Part shown: in pieces, positions 1 to 6,221 of the stretch
Position numbering within the stretch: position 1 is the stretch's first letter
How the letters are laid out: each line of letters starts with the position of its first letter
Notes under the pieces: generated by a model
Databases searched by the model: none
Seen by the model: only the letters and a program-made list of their open reading frames with translations
What the model was told of the DNA's origin: nothing
Translations under genes and position numbers: made by a program
Origin: a virus
Virus record (IMG/VR): IMGVR_UViG_3300048694_000665
Coordinates: 1-35,192 of that record
DNA: 35,192 nt
Strand: one strand, 5' to 3'

Positions 1-199
1 AATATATCACTTTGCCGAGCATCGTTGGTGGCTTCATTGGTAACCACTGTTCACGGAAGTCTGTATATGCAAATGGGAACCGGTCACGAAGTTGTTTCGC
101 AAACCCGGCTCCCATTGCACCACGACAGTTACACCCATGTGCTATTACATAGTGGTTGTCAGCAAACAAGTCTCTGTTTATGTACACAAACTGTGTCAT
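1..199 (-). CDS. Macro-domain (ADP-ribose-binding) protein, 3' part outside window
   Basis: The first 66 codons are visible; the gene runs off the left edge. Residues 16-34 hold the ADP-ribose-binding block HGCNCRGAMGAGFA, followed by KQLRDRFP, the N-terminal signature of macro-domain (Appr-1''-phosphate processing) proteins. Such domains bind or hydrolyse ADP-ribose derivatives, and phage versions resemble the small stand-alone type. The ATG overlaps the TGA of the upstream metallophosphoesterase (ATGA), so the two are translationally coupled and end the P1 operon. Substrate and catalytic activity cannot be judged from the part seen. Confidence 0.85.
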   Translation of the reverse strand, partial: MTQFVYINRDLFADNHYVIAHGCNCRGAMGAGFAKQLRDRFPFAYTDFREQWLPMKPPTMLGKVIY

Positions 200-732
200 A
201 TTGAGTCCAATAGGTCTTCTATAGAGATCGGTGTGTACTGGCGATGCTCAACACAAACATTGACCCACGGCAACGGTAGTTTGTTTTGGTGAATGTGTCC
301 GTGAATATTAACACCAGTACTACCGGTTCGGTATGCAAATGACGACTCGTGAAGCGGGAAGTGAGTCAGCACAACCGGCCGCTTGAACTGTTTGCCGCCA
401 AACTGTCTCCAAGACATTACCTTCTCGAAGTATGGGTAGTACAGCTTTGCTTCATAGTCGTGGTTGCCAAGAACTAGCCGCTTATGGCCGTTCAGTTGTT
501 TGGCAAACTTCTCGATGTTGCGGGGATTACCAAATGTAAAGTCACCAAGGTGGTACACTTTGTCATTTGGCATTACGACGCGGTTCCAATTATCGATCAT
601 TGTTTGGTTCATATGATCGACGTCTTTGAAGCCCGGCCGTACGTGCTTGCTAACACCGTTGTCGTCATAGACGAACGACAAAATGTTAGCGTGTGCGAAG
701 TGTGTATCGCTGATTACGAAGATGTTAGACAA
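196..732 (-). CDS. Calcineurin-like metallophosphoesterase
   Basis: A 178-residue metal-dependent phosphoesterase. The five classic motifs are in order: SDTHFAH (8-14), HLGDF (61-65), GNHD (89-92), THFPLH (123-128) and HGHIH (144-148). These supply the two-metal site. The size fits compact phage and bacterial members that act on nucleotides or small phosphodiesters; the substrate is unknown. The start is a TTG, placing only four residues before the first beta strand; no ATG lies nearby and the Shine-Dalgarno sequence is weak. It overlaps the previous gene by 8 bases and couples by ATGA to the macro-domain gene, suggesting a joint role in nucleotide or ADP-ribose metabolism (inference). Confidence 0.88.
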   Translation of the reverse strand: MSNIFVISDTHFAHANILSFVYDDNGVSKHVRPGFKDVDHMNQTMIDNWNRVVMPNDKVYHLGDFTFGNPRNIEKFAKQLNGHKRLVLGNHDYEAKLYYPYFEKVMSWRQFGGKQFKRPVVLTHFPLHESSFAYRTGSTGVNIHGHIHQNKLPLPWVNVCVEHRQYTPISIEDLLDSI

Positions 733-997
733 TGTGTTTCGCTATATGTTGTATAAGTTTCCCGGCGGTTGCCCACCCGAACAGCCGCCACCACGAATGC
801 AGGGCTACAACGGTTTCGTGCTCTAGTTTGTTGAGCTCAGAATCCAGTGCAAATCGCTGGAGGATGTTCCCTGGCTTGACATCAGTCCCATCTGCTTCCA
901 TCTGCTCGACAATCTCTTTTGTCACGTTGTATAGTGCTGCAGTCTTCAATTCGGGAGGAAGGTCTCTCCACCACTGCTGATAGTATTGCAAGTCCAT
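725..997 (-). CDS. Hypothetical protein, 90 aa
   Basis: Not recognised. A soluble, mostly helical protein rich in Trp (WWRDLPPEL near the N-terminus, SWWRLFGWATAG near residues 68-79). The ATG overlaps the upstream TAA by one base (TAATG) and the end overlaps the metallophosphoesterase by 8 bases, so it sits inside the P1 operon. No catalytic motif is visible. Confidence 0.75.
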   Translation of the reverse strand: MDLQYYQQWWRDLPPELKTAALYNVTKEIVEQMEADGTDVKPGNILQRFALDSELNKLEHETVVALHSWWRLFGWATAGKLIQHIAKHIV

Positions 998-1236
998 TAT
1001 TTGTCATCTCCAACAAAGATTAGTAGTACAGCATTCGCAAGAAGGAATAACAACCCAAAGAAAATGTACCCCCAGTACAATAGATATAGGCCAAAAAGTC
1101 CAAGGCCAAACAACGGAATCATTGCAACAAACACGAGAACAATATATGCAAACGTGTACGCAATTGCCATCAATCCTGCAATGATAACAAGAACGACTAG
1201 CAATGCCAGATCAGTTAGGTCTTCTACCGCTTTCAT
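997..1236 (-). CDS. Small membrane protein, 79 aa
   Basis: Residues 10-74 are almost entirely hydrophobic and form two or three transmembrane segments, with a short acidic N-terminus (MKAVEDLTDL) and a charged end (GDDK). No family recognised. It is coupled by overlap on both sides in the P1 operon. A membrane or lysis-accessory role is possible but not shown. Confidence 0.78.
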   Translation of the reverse strand: MKAVEDLTDLALLVVLVIIAGLMAIAYTFAYIVLVFVAMIPLFGLGLFGLYLLYWGYIFFGLLFLLANAVLLIFVGDDK

Positions 1237-1472
1237 AGTTTTCTTTCCGTAATATTATCGATGGCGCAATAAACAGCGTTCCAGATTACTGGCGCTAATG
1301 TAAGTCCATTGGCAGCCTGAGCAGATGAGGTCACACCTCCCTCTCGTGGAATTAATTCTCGCATAACATCAAGCCGGGTGTCTGAGTCACATACAGCTTC
1401 CATTTCCCGTGTTTCGATAATCTTTAATCGTACTGCCCATTGGGAGACATTGCGGGTGCGGACAGCAATCAT
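1233..1472 (-). CDS. Hypothetical protein, 79 aa
   Basis: The frame stays open further upstream to 1649, but that extension is Cys-rich and implausible. The ATG at 1472 fits better: it overlaps the TGA of the 57-residue gene (TGATG), and the end overlaps the next ATG (ATGA). The N-terminus alternates hydrophobic residues (IAVRTRN, WAVRLKII) and the C-terminus is a short helix (IWNAVYCAIDN). This layout resembles the tandem small-gene family found elsewhere in the window, so it may be an outlying member. Function unknown. Confidence 0.7.
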   Translation of the reverse strand: MIAVRTRNVSQWAVRLKIIETREMEAVCDSDTRLDVMRELIPREGGVTSSAQAANGLTLAPVIWNAVYCAIDNITERKL

Positions 1473-1645
1473 CAGTTGATCATCGTTAGTTTCGAGGTGA
1501 CCACAAAAGCAACTGGAGTGTCTTTTGGTGACAAGATCATTCCAGTTGCACGAACTCTTCCTTGTTCGACATATGCCTTGACCTGCTCCCACGTGGGGAA
1601 AGCAGCATCTCGGGCATTGCCGTATAGACCGACAAATCGGAACAT
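1472..1645 (-). CDS. Hypothetical protein, 57 aa
   Basis: A short gene found by reading the frame: the ATG follows directly after the TGA of the upstream gene and the stop overlaps the next start (TGATG). The protein begins MFRFVGLYGNARDAAFPTW and continues with VKAYVEQGRV and VAFVVTSKLTMIN, a plausible alpha/beta composition unlike the Cys-rich reading of the overlapping frame. Function not recognised. Confidence 0.68.
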   Translation of the reverse strand: MFRFVGLYGNARDAAFPTWEQVKAYVEQGRVRATGMILSPKDTPVAFVVTSKLTMIN

Positions 1646-1864
1646 TCATGCCGCCTTTCGAAGGACATTGATCTCATAGGGGGGGTCGACGAACTGACCT
1701 GCACCGTCGATCACAACCATCTTTCGTGCACCATTGCGAATCAGAGCACTGTGATGCGTCAGGCGGTGCTGAATGAAGTTCCAGCAGTCAGCAGCAACCG
1801 CAGAACGATAGAACGTCCGCTCGCTGTAGCAGATCTTGTCGTCGATTTCAACTACGTTGTACAT
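1646..1864 (-). CDS. Hypothetical protein, 72 aa, first gene of P1 operon
   Basis: Not recognised; beta-rich start (YNVVEIDDKICYSE), helical middle (AADCWNFIQHRL) and a KMVVIDGAG strand. I chose the ATG at 1864 because AGGGAG lies at good Shine-Dalgarno distance. An in-frame ATGATG at 1888 falls exactly on the predicted transcription start of P1, so an 80-residue leaderless form is possible. It is immediately followed by the 57-residue gene. Confidence 0.72.
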   Translation of the reverse strand: MYNVVEIDDKICYSERTFYRSAVAADCWNFIQHRLTHHSALIRNGARKMVVIDGAGQFVDPPYEINVLRKAA

Positions 1865-1894
1865 CTGTGCTCTCCCTGTCGTCATCATATCTGT

Positions 1895-1923
1895 AATATA
1901 CCATGATCACTGTGATCAGTCAA
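1895..1923 (-). promoter_or_regulatory. Promoter P1 with internal palindromic operator
   Basis: Reading the minus strand, TTGACT (1923-1918) and TATATT (1900-1895) are separated by exactly 17 bases. The spacer holds a perfect odd palindrome, TGATCACTGTGATCA (1904-1918), where a repressor would block polymerase. The predicted +1 is the A of the ATG at 1888. Confidence 0.8.
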
Positions 1924-2002
1924 CAACGAACTTGTGGCAGATATCAATCGGTTAGCGGGTATGCTAACTGACTGGCAGGACTGGGAGATTTCGTCGAGAG
2001 AA

Positions 2003-2191
2003 CTACTTGATGTCTATTACACTAGTTCCGTGTATAGCACGAAGTGTTGCGGTTGGGTAACTACGCTTAAGCCCGGACAAATACTGTTCAACGTATTGTG
2101 TGCCGCTAGTAGCTGACACTCTCATCAACGTTAACCACATCCCCGAGCGGGTCAGTAGTTGTATCTCTACGTAATCTGTACTGTCCGGCAT
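2003..2191 (-). CDS. Hypothetical protein, 62 aa
   Basis: A small alpha/beta protein: VEIQLLTRSG and WLTLMRV strands, then a YVEQYLSGLKRSY helix, ending in SVIDIK. The ATG at 2191 is preferred over a GTG two codons upstream because GAGGTGACT precedes it. Last gene of the P2 operon; between it and P1 (about 80 bases) I see only a weak GTTAGC/GCTAAC hairpin without a T-run. Function unknown. Confidence 0.7.
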   Translation of the reverse strand: MPDSTDYVEIQLLTRSGMWLTLMRVSATSGTQYVEQYLSGLKRSYPTATLRAIHGTSVIDIK

Positions 2192-2212
2192 AGTCACCTC
2201 ATTGTTGGTGAC

Positions 2213-2392
2213 CTATTTAGTGTTTGCGCCTTTGATACGATTAATAATTATTTGGCAATATGGAGTTGGTTCTTTCTGTTCACGACAGATTGCTCTATCG
2301 CCTGCAGATATCATAGTACTTGTTTGATGTGCGATCGCTAATATACTTAATACCACAATAACAAGCCACAATATTGGCAATGGATTATACAT
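2213..2392 (-). CDS. Single-span membrane or secreted protein, 59 aa
   Basis: Residues 4-24 (PLPILWLVIVVLSILAIA) form one hydrophobic segment near the N-terminus, a membrane anchor or signal peptide; the rest is short and polar with two cysteines (ICREQ, YCQII). The ATG overlaps the end of the upstream gene by 8 bases. Function unknown. Confidence 0.68.
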   Translation of the reverse strand: MYNPLPILWLVIVVLSILAIAHQTSTMISAGDRAICREQKEPTPYCQIIINRIKGANTK

Positions 2393-2570
2393 TGTGTTTC
2401 CTTAGATGTTCTACCAATTGATAGTGAATTATTCCAATGGATCGAGTTGCCATGTAATCAAGGACTGTGCCTAATACTTCCTTGTGAGGAAAATCTTCGT
2501 TTTCCACAAGAAGTTTTTTTATTGTAGCAGTAGCAAGATGTGCTTTAGTAATGTTTTTGTAAGATTGCAT
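2385..2570 (-). CDS. Hypothetical protein, 61 aa
   Basis: Helical and basic, with a start MQSYKNITKAHLATATIKKLL and an end HYQLVEHLRKHNV. Starts with ATG inside the last 26 bases of the upstream gene. It lacks the strand-then-helix layout of the small array proteins and may be an unrelated small early protein. Confidence 0.65.
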   Translation of the reverse strand: MQSYKNITKAHLATATIKKLLVENEDFPHKEVLGTVLDYMATRSIGIIHYQLVEHLRKHNV

Positions 2571-2775
2571 GATTCAATCCTTCTCGGACAGGATGATTTC
2601 CAATGTTCTCGTGACCAAAAATAACGTTGAATCCGATTGCATCCTGAATCAGCTGATACATCCGACCTTGATTAACTTGTTTTGTTGACCGCAGTGCATT
2701 ATCGGTTTCAGTGGCCGGCTTGACATACGTATGCCATCTAATTCTCTCTCTGGTATCTCCTATCCAACTGTTCAT
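2545..2775 (-). CDS. Array-type small protein (array A1), 76 aa
   Basis: No known family. It contains DNALRSTK (26-33), identical over NALRSTK to the first gene of the array at 5982-7863. It then has a hydrophobic strand (FNVIFGH) and a C-terminal helix (VREGLNHAILQ), the layout repeated across the window's small-gene arrays. ATGA overlap with the upstream 42-residue membrane gene and a 26-base overlap downstream. Confidence 0.68.
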   Translation of the reverse strand: MNSWIGDTRERIRWHTYVKPATETDNALRSTKQVNQGRMYQLIQDAIGFNVIFGHENIGNHPVREGLNHAILQKHY

Positions 2776-2900
2776 TTTGTTGTTATCTCACCAATCATAA
2801 TAAGTGGGATAACCCACAAGACAATTGCGGCAACGACAATAACAGCAATTACGCCAATTGCAAACGGTCCACCATCAAACTGTTCGTTTTCGTCGTTCAT
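2772..2900 (-). CDS. Single-span membrane protein, 42 aa
   Basis: An acidic N-terminus (MNDENEQFDGG) is followed by one hydrophobic segment of about 23 residues (IGVIAVIVVAAIVLWVIPL). The ATG overlaps the upstream TGA (ATGA) and the stop overlaps the next ATG, so it is an intact member of the P2 operon despite its size. No family recognised. Confidence 0.72.
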   Translation of the reverse strand: MNDENEQFDGGPFAIGVIAVIVVAAIVLWVIPLIMIGEITTK

Positions 2901-3100
2901 TTTTTGTCCTCAAGGATAGCCTTTAGTGCAAAGTAGATATCAGTGTCAATTTGGAATGTGATTCTTGTGTGATGATCAGCATGTTCTTGCATTTCCCGCG
3001 TTACGAATTTTGTTTCAAGGATTGACATAATGTCCCAACACACCTTCGCACAATTAACAGCTGTATTACTACGCCGCCTAGTCGTTGAGTCCTGATTCAT
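2897..3100 (-). CDS. Array-type small protein with CWDIM motif (array A1), 67 aa
   Basis: Carries KVCWDIMSIL, a block repeated as ICWDITMHI, LCWTIMDSI and ICWDMMGTL in three other small proteins of this window (6574, 6785 and 30303). After a charged linker comes a strand (TRITFQIDT) and a C-terminal helix (IYFALKAILED). The ATG at 3100 is preferred over one ten codons upstream because the shorter form still overlaps the preceding gene by 23 bases. Function unknown. Confidence 0.7.
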   Translation of the reverse strand: MNQDSTTRRRSNTAVNCAKVCWDIMSILETKFVTREMQEHADHHTRITFQIDTDIYFALKAILEDKK

Positions 3101-3338
3101 GTCGATTCTGCCACTCTTGCATTTCTGCAAGTTCGTTCAATATCTCGGTATATGTGTTGCGAGCTTGCTCGAGGAGATCCGGGACAGTGATATCAAACCA
3201 CTGAACAATCTCTGCTTCTGACCAGCCACTTTTGATTGGCGGGTAGCCAAAGATTGTGCGGTACGTCGAAACAAACTTGTTCCATAGCTTGTCGTTGACA
3301 ACAAAGCATGGTTGGTCCGATGGGTTATCGAAGCTCAT
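3078..3338 (-). CDS. Hypothetical protein, 86 aa
   Basis: Not recognised. Starts MSFDNPSDQPCFVV; aromatic-rich middle (WFDITVPDLLEQARN) and a helical, acidic end. The ATG at 3338 is preceded by GAGGATCAAC, a good ribosome site, and lies after the stop of the upstream zinc-ribbon gene; a TTG six codons earlier is less likely. Confidence 0.72.
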   Translation of the reverse strand: MSFDNPSDQPCFVVNDKLWNKFVSTYRTIFGYPPIKSGWSEAEIVQWFDITVPDLLEQARNTYTEILNELAEMQEWQNRHESGLND

Positions 3339-3346
3339 GTTGATCC

Positions 3347-3469
3347 TCAGTGCCAATGCTCTACCTTACCACACTTTGAACACCGCTTCCGGCGTTCATT
3401 CGGGTTAAACCAGTTGATTTCATATGACCAATCATGTGCACACCGCAGCTGCCTTAGCCATCTTAACAT
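3347..3469 (-). CDS. Small zinc-ribbon-like protein, 40 aa
   Basis: A 40-residue protein with RCAHDW near the N-terminus and KRCSKCGKVEHWH at the C-terminus. The C-x-x-H plus C-x-x-C arrangement is typical of tiny phage and bacterial zinc-ribbon proteins. The ATG lies one base after the TAA of the upstream gene. Role unknown. Confidence 0.72.
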   Translation of the reverse strand: MLRWLRQLRCAHDWSYEINWFNPNERRKRCSKCGKVEHWH

Positions 3470-3470
3470 G

Positions 3471-3770
3471 TTAGTTTCCTAACCAGAAGAAGTATCGATC
3501 TTTCTTGAGATGCGCTCGCCCGGCCCGGCGGGAAGTCCAGCTGCGATCAAATTCAATCCGACGGTAGTTCCATGTGATGTTGCGGTTGCTAGTGTCGGCG
3601 AGAGCTCTTCGTGCAGTATAACCAATCATCGCCTTATTTTTATGTCTCGCTCCGGCGCCGAGTCGATACCGCGGCCGCTCAGCTCCAAACCGCCACCTCG
3701 CGTCACTGTCCGCTTTGCACCAACATAGGTACCGCTTTGCGCGGGTCAAGATCGGAATGTAAATTGACAT
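3471..3770 (-). CDS. Basic hypothetical protein, 99 aa, first gene of P2 operon
   Basis: Extremely Arg/Tyr/Trp-rich with a high net positive charge (RWRFGAERPRYRLGAGARHK, WNYRRIEFDRSW, SRRAGRAHLKKDRYF), suggesting nucleic-acid or ribosome binding, although no fold is recognised. ATG with GAGGACGCCAGCA upstream, about 30 bases from the -10 of P2. Confidence 0.7.
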   Translation of the reverse strand: MSIYIPILTRAKRYLCWCKADSDARWRFGAERPRYRLGAGARHKNKAMIGYTARRALADTSNRNITWNYRRIEFDRSWTSRRAGRAHLKKDRYFFWLGN

Positions 3771-3798
3771 TGCTGGCGTCCTCTGTGATCGTGATTAC

Positions 3799-3837
3799 AT
3801 CATAGGACAATTCGGCCGTCTTGTCAACGGCCGAATT
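3799..3837 (-). promoter_or_regulatory. Promoter P2 overlapping a perfect inverted repeat
   Basis: Minus-strand TTGACA (3827-3822), a 17-base spacer and TATGAT (3804-3799) make the best consensus match in the window. A perfect 11-base inverted repeat (AATTCGGCCGT at 3809-3819 and its complement at 3827-3837, 7-base loop) covers the -35 and most of the spacer. Read on the plus strand, a T-rich tail follows the repeat, so it could also stop antisense transcription. In the minus direction no T-run follows. Confidence 0.8.
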
Positions 3838-3864
3838 TCTTTATTGATCAGTAGGTTAACTGTC

Positions 3865-4836
3865 TCACACCTTCTCCGCAAATTTGACAGCCTGCTTGAG
3901 AGCAGCAACCTTCCGTTCGCGGTTTGGACCGTACCAAGCAGACTGCAGTCGAGTTTCCGGCGCATGACCAACAAGATGGTCGATTGCGAACGTTGCGCTG
4001 TTGTAAGCCTGCCACCAAGTTCCCTTACCAAACTCAGATCCCGGCTGGGTGTCGATAACAGACATTGCAAGCTTGGCAGGACGAGAGATCTTAATCTCAT
4101 CGGTATCATTTCGCTTCTTCGACATCGTCGGGAACACAGTAGCGTAGTATTCCTTCAACCCATCAACGGTGAACTTCTTACGAGAGATGAACTCTGCCAT
4201 CTCCTTGTAATTGTCCATGTTGCTCTTTGTCATCTTCAGAGTTGTTTTGACCAGCTCGGGATCAAACTTCTTTCGATGATTGAGACGAACAGAGAGATTG
4301 TTCAAAGCAGATGCATTCAGTGCGAGTGTCAGTGTGTTGTTGCAGACGACGCGGATTGCAGTGAATCGGATATCAACACATCGGCCGTAGTAGTGCGGAT
4401 TGCTGAATAGCAAGTACGCATCGACCTGATCTTTGCCCTTGAACAACGAGAACGACTCATTGACCTTGGCAAGCGCCCATACAGTAACTGGGCCATGGTC
4501 CGGATTTGTTGCTAGTGACCCGGCAACGTCCATTGACATGTCACCTGCGGCAACGAACTCCGACATGAAATCAAACTGGTCACCGTTCTGTACCGGCTGC
4601 CAATCTTCACTGACGGTTGTCAATACTCGCTGATCGGACTTGCGGATCAGGACGTGCTGCTTTGTAGGAAATTGCTTGTTGTTGACTTTGAAGTACGTTG
4701 GGACAGACTCAACTTCCCAATCGACACCGGCTTTCTTCATCATCTGACGGGGAGTCAAATCATTACTGACCTGTACACCAAGACCATGCCAAGGTGTCTC
4801 GCCGGCCCATGCGATAGTTTCAACATTGTGTGACAT
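3865..4836 (-). CDS. DUF932 phage/plasmid-like protein
   Basis: A 323-residue member of the DUF932 (TIGR03299 phage/plasmid-like) family, common in large phages and plasmids; role unsettled. Family features include WAGETPWHGLG near the N-terminus, DWEVE, the LTTVSEDWQPVQN block, and LFSNPHYYGRC..IRFTAIRVVCNNTL in the middle. Length fits the family. ATG with GGAGAACTTGA upstream. A strong terminator lies just upstream, so expression depends on read-through or on an unrecognised promoter within 4844-4905. Confidence 0.88.
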   Translation of the reverse strand: MSHNVETIAWAGETPWHGLGVQVSNDLTPRQMMKKAGVDWEVESVPTYFKVNNKQFPTKQHVLIRKSDQRVLTTVSEDWQPVQNGDQFDFMSEFVAAGDMSMDVAGSLATNPDHGPVTVWALAKVNESFSLFKGKDQVDAYLLFSNPHYYGRCVDIRFTAIRVVCNNTLTLALNASALNNLSVRLNHRKKFDPELVKTTLKMTKSNMDNYKEMAEFISRKKFTVDGLKEYYATVFPTMSKKRNDTDEIKISRPAKLAMSVIDTQPGSEFGKGTWWQAYNSATFAIDHLVGHAPETRLQSAWYGPNRERKVAALKQAVKFAEKV

Positions 4837-4860
4837 TCAAGTTCTCCGTTGTTTTGATTA

Positions 4861-4892
4861 TTGATCTTCCCTTACTTTTTTGGAAAGATCAA
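4861..4892. repeat. Inverted repeat in the leader of the DUF932 gene
   Basis: TTGATCTTCC (4861-4870) and GGAAAGATCAA (4882-4892) pair with a single bulged base around an 11-base loop. It lies between the terminator and the DUF932 start. It has no T-run on the minus side, so a binding site or leader hairpin is more likely than a second terminator. Confidence 0.55.
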
Positions 4893-4904
4893 CAGAAATT
4901 TTGA

Positions 4905-4943
4905 CAAAAAAAACAGCAGGTTAGCTTTCGCTAACACTGCTGC
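4905..4943 (-). terminator. Intrinsic terminator after the double-HTH gene
   Basis: On the minus strand CAGCAG-TGTTAGC pairs with GCTAAC-CTGCTG around a GAAA tetraloop, followed at once by eight T. This is the strongest terminator in the window and ends the P3 transcript 19 bases after the stop codon of the double-HTH gene. Confidence 0.9.
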
Positions 4944-4961
4944 AGTCAGGGAGTAACTTGA

Positions 4962-5579
4962 TCAGTCCTTGGCAACAGGACCCTCGATAGCAAGCCGCCA
5001 CGCAAGGATCTGCCACAGCTTGAGACCACGAGCTTTAGCAACCTTCGTCGGCGTTGCACCGAGCTTCTTGAGGTCAGCGAGGACTTCCTTCTTGAATTCG
5101 AGTGTGTACTTGACCTTGCGGGCAGTCGGTCCGTTTAGCTTCCGGCGCCAATTCTGGACCTTCCACTCAGGAAGATCATAGTCCTTTGCTACATCAGCAA
5201 CCGAGCGCGTTTTCAGCTGTTCGACAACTTCCTTCATCTGGTCGGATGTAGCTTTCGGCTTGCGATTGCTCACTGGCTTAGCCTTTTTTGCAGCGTTCTT
5301 TGTTGGTGCCTTACTCTTTGCCTTTGCGGCTTTTGCTTTCTTCCCCTTCTTCGGTTCCTGACCAAAATTCGGCTTGCTTTCGTCGTACGTAGCACAATCG
5401 ATGATTGCCGGCAGCTTCGACGTTGAAGACGGAATCACTTCGGTATCACCGGAATAATCCTCGACGGAAGGTGCGTCTTCTGCACGCGGAACAACGAGGA
5501 TTCCCAAGTTGTTACGAACGAGGTTCGCCGGCGGGAAAAGCTGCTTGGATTTGTTGGTAGATGTCTTGCTCTTACTCAT
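4962..5579 (-). CDS. Double helix-turn-helix DNA-binding protein with basic linker
   Basis: A 205-residue protein with an acidic N-terminal part (31-75), a Lys/Ala-rich histone-like linker (77-110) and two tandem transposase-like helix-turn-helix units. These are at 111-148 (EVVEQLKTRSVADVAKDY...WKVQNWRRKL) and 159-197 (EVLADLKKLGATPTKVAKAR...WQILAWRLAIEG). Both end in a W-x(5) recognition-type helix, so they are probably an internal duplication. Likely a phage transcription or nucleoid regulator. The ATG at 5579 has AAAGGACC upstream; a GTG eight codons earlier is less likely. It has its own promoter (P3) and terminator, as expected of a regulator. Confidence 0.75.
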   Translation of the reverse strand: MSKSKTSTNKSKQLFPPANLVRNNLGILVVPRAEDAPSVEDYSGDTEVIPSSTSKLPAIIDCATYDESKPNFGQEPKKGKKAKAAKAKSKAPTKNAAKKAKPVSNRKPKATSDQMKEVVEQLKTRSVADVAKDYDLPEWKVQNWRRKLNGPTARKVKYTLEFKKEVLADLKKLGATPTKVAKARGLKLWQILAWRLAIEGPVAKD

Positions 5580-5617
5580 AGTGTAGGTCCTTTGGTTGTT
5601 CACATCACTGTAGTTGT

Positions 5618-5646
5618 ACTATCGCGGATCGGGAGGGGAAAGTCAA
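5618..5646 (-). promoter_or_regulatory. Promoter P3
   Basis: TTGACT (5646-5641), 17 bases, GATAGT (5623-5618). The predicted +1 A is seven bases on, giving a leader of about 30 bases before the ATG at 5579. Its upstream flank is nearly identical to that of P8. Confidence 0.75.
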
Positions 5647-5671
5647 CTAGCTATTTTTCTGTTGTAGTTCA
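5640..5671. repeat. 32-base promoter-upstream repeat, copy 1
   Basis: This stretch, covering the -35 of P3 and the 26 bases before it, matches 26461-26492 (upstream part of P8) at 31 of 32 bases. The repeat lies between the end of one operon and the -35 of the next, consistent with a mobile or recombining promoter cassette or a conserved upstream element. Confidence 0.8.
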
Positions 5672-5672
5672 A

Positions 5673-5900
5673 TTAGTTAGGCATGTACACAACGTACCCC
5701 AGCCCAAGCTGGTCTTGGCTCGCGCCTCTGAATCCGAAATCTGCACCACGGTCCAAATAGACCGCGGGACATTTGGCGCCATACATGAATCGTCCGGAAT
5801 AGTCATAGCGGATCGAGTCGCCGAATCCTTCACGCTTCGCTTTTGCAACGAACCGCTTCTGACGCTCGGTAAGTGTATAAGATGGCTTAGATTTTGACAT
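5673..5900 (-). CDS. Conserved small phage protein, 75 aa
   Basis: Resembles a small conserved phage protein of unknown role: a basic N-terminus (ERQKRFVAKAKREGF), then YDYSGRFMYGAKCPAV and a C-terminal QLGLGYVVYMPN. Single-gene transcript from P4. AGGA lies before the ATG at 5900, which overlaps the stop (TGATG) of an eight-codon upstream frame starting at the predicted transcription start. Confidence 0.75.
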   Translation of the reverse strand: MSKSKPSYTLTERQKRFVAKAKREGFGDSIRYDYSGRFMYGAKCPAVYLDRGADFGFRGASQDQLGLGYVVYMPN

Positions 5901-5926
5901 CAGCAGAGTCCTGTTTGAGTTGTCAT
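5900..5926 (-). CDS. Possible leaderless 8-codon leader peptide
   Basis: ATG at the predicted +1 of P4 opens the frame MTTQTGLC-stop, whose TGA overlaps the ATG of the 75-residue gene. In the duplicated promoter P7 the same ATG starts the real gene. It could set translational coupling; it may also be a by-product of the promoter duplication. Confidence 0.4.
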   Translation of the reverse strand: MTTQTGLC

Positions 5927-5962
5927 ATTGCTATAGTAGCATAGAGGCGCCAGGAAGTCAAC
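5921..5962 (-). promoter_or_regulatory. Promoter P4 within a 42-base repeat, copy 1
   Basis: TTGACT (5961-5956), 17 bases, TACTAT (5938-5933), six bases, ATG. The whole 42-base block matches 16530-16571 at 41 of 42 bases, including the ATGAC of the start. Confidence 0.82.
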
Positions 5963-5981
5963 TAGCATTTAACTGATTGAA

Positions 5982-6221
5982 TTATGTATAAAATTGGTCA
6001 GCATCTTCTACCACAGAATCTAGCTGGAGATACACCGCTATCAGCAAGTCGCGAATCTCACCTAGACGATTTATTCCTGTCTCATTACGATGAACGATTC
6101 CGTCACTTTCGACGTATGTTGCCTGATCACAAGCATTAACCGTCGCTGAGAAAACATCTTCTTGCTTCTCTTGCAACTGATGTAACAATGATACTCCGTT
6201 GCTTTCTGACAGTCTAAACAT
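5982..6221 (-). CDS. Array A2 small protein 9, 79 aa
   Basis: Unrecognised; last gene of a nine-gene array. Helical N-terminus (SLLHQLQEKQEDVFSATV) and a long C-terminal helix (IRDLLIAVYLQLDSVVEDAD). The ATG at 6221 overlaps the upstream stop by 8 bases; longer in-frame starts would run deep into the neighbour. Confidence 0.62.
   Translation of the reverse strand: MFRLSESNGVSLLHQLQEKQEDVFSATVNACDQATYVESDGIVHRNETGINRLGEIRDLLIAVYLQLDSVVEDADQFYT

Noticed and set aside
1233-1649. A single 138-codon frame
   Set aside because: The upstream part is a Cys-rich shadow of the 57-residue gene; two tightly coupled genes (1472-1645 and 1233-1472) fit better.
3844-4410. Plus-strand open frame of 188 codons
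   Set aside because: It lies opposite the clear DUF932 gene, has no ribosome site or recognisable motif, and is explained by the reverse strand of that gene.
4861-4892. Possible promoter TTGATC-N17-GAAGAT for DUF932
   Set aside because: The -35 and -10 both deviate and lie inside an inverted repeat; not listed as a promoter.
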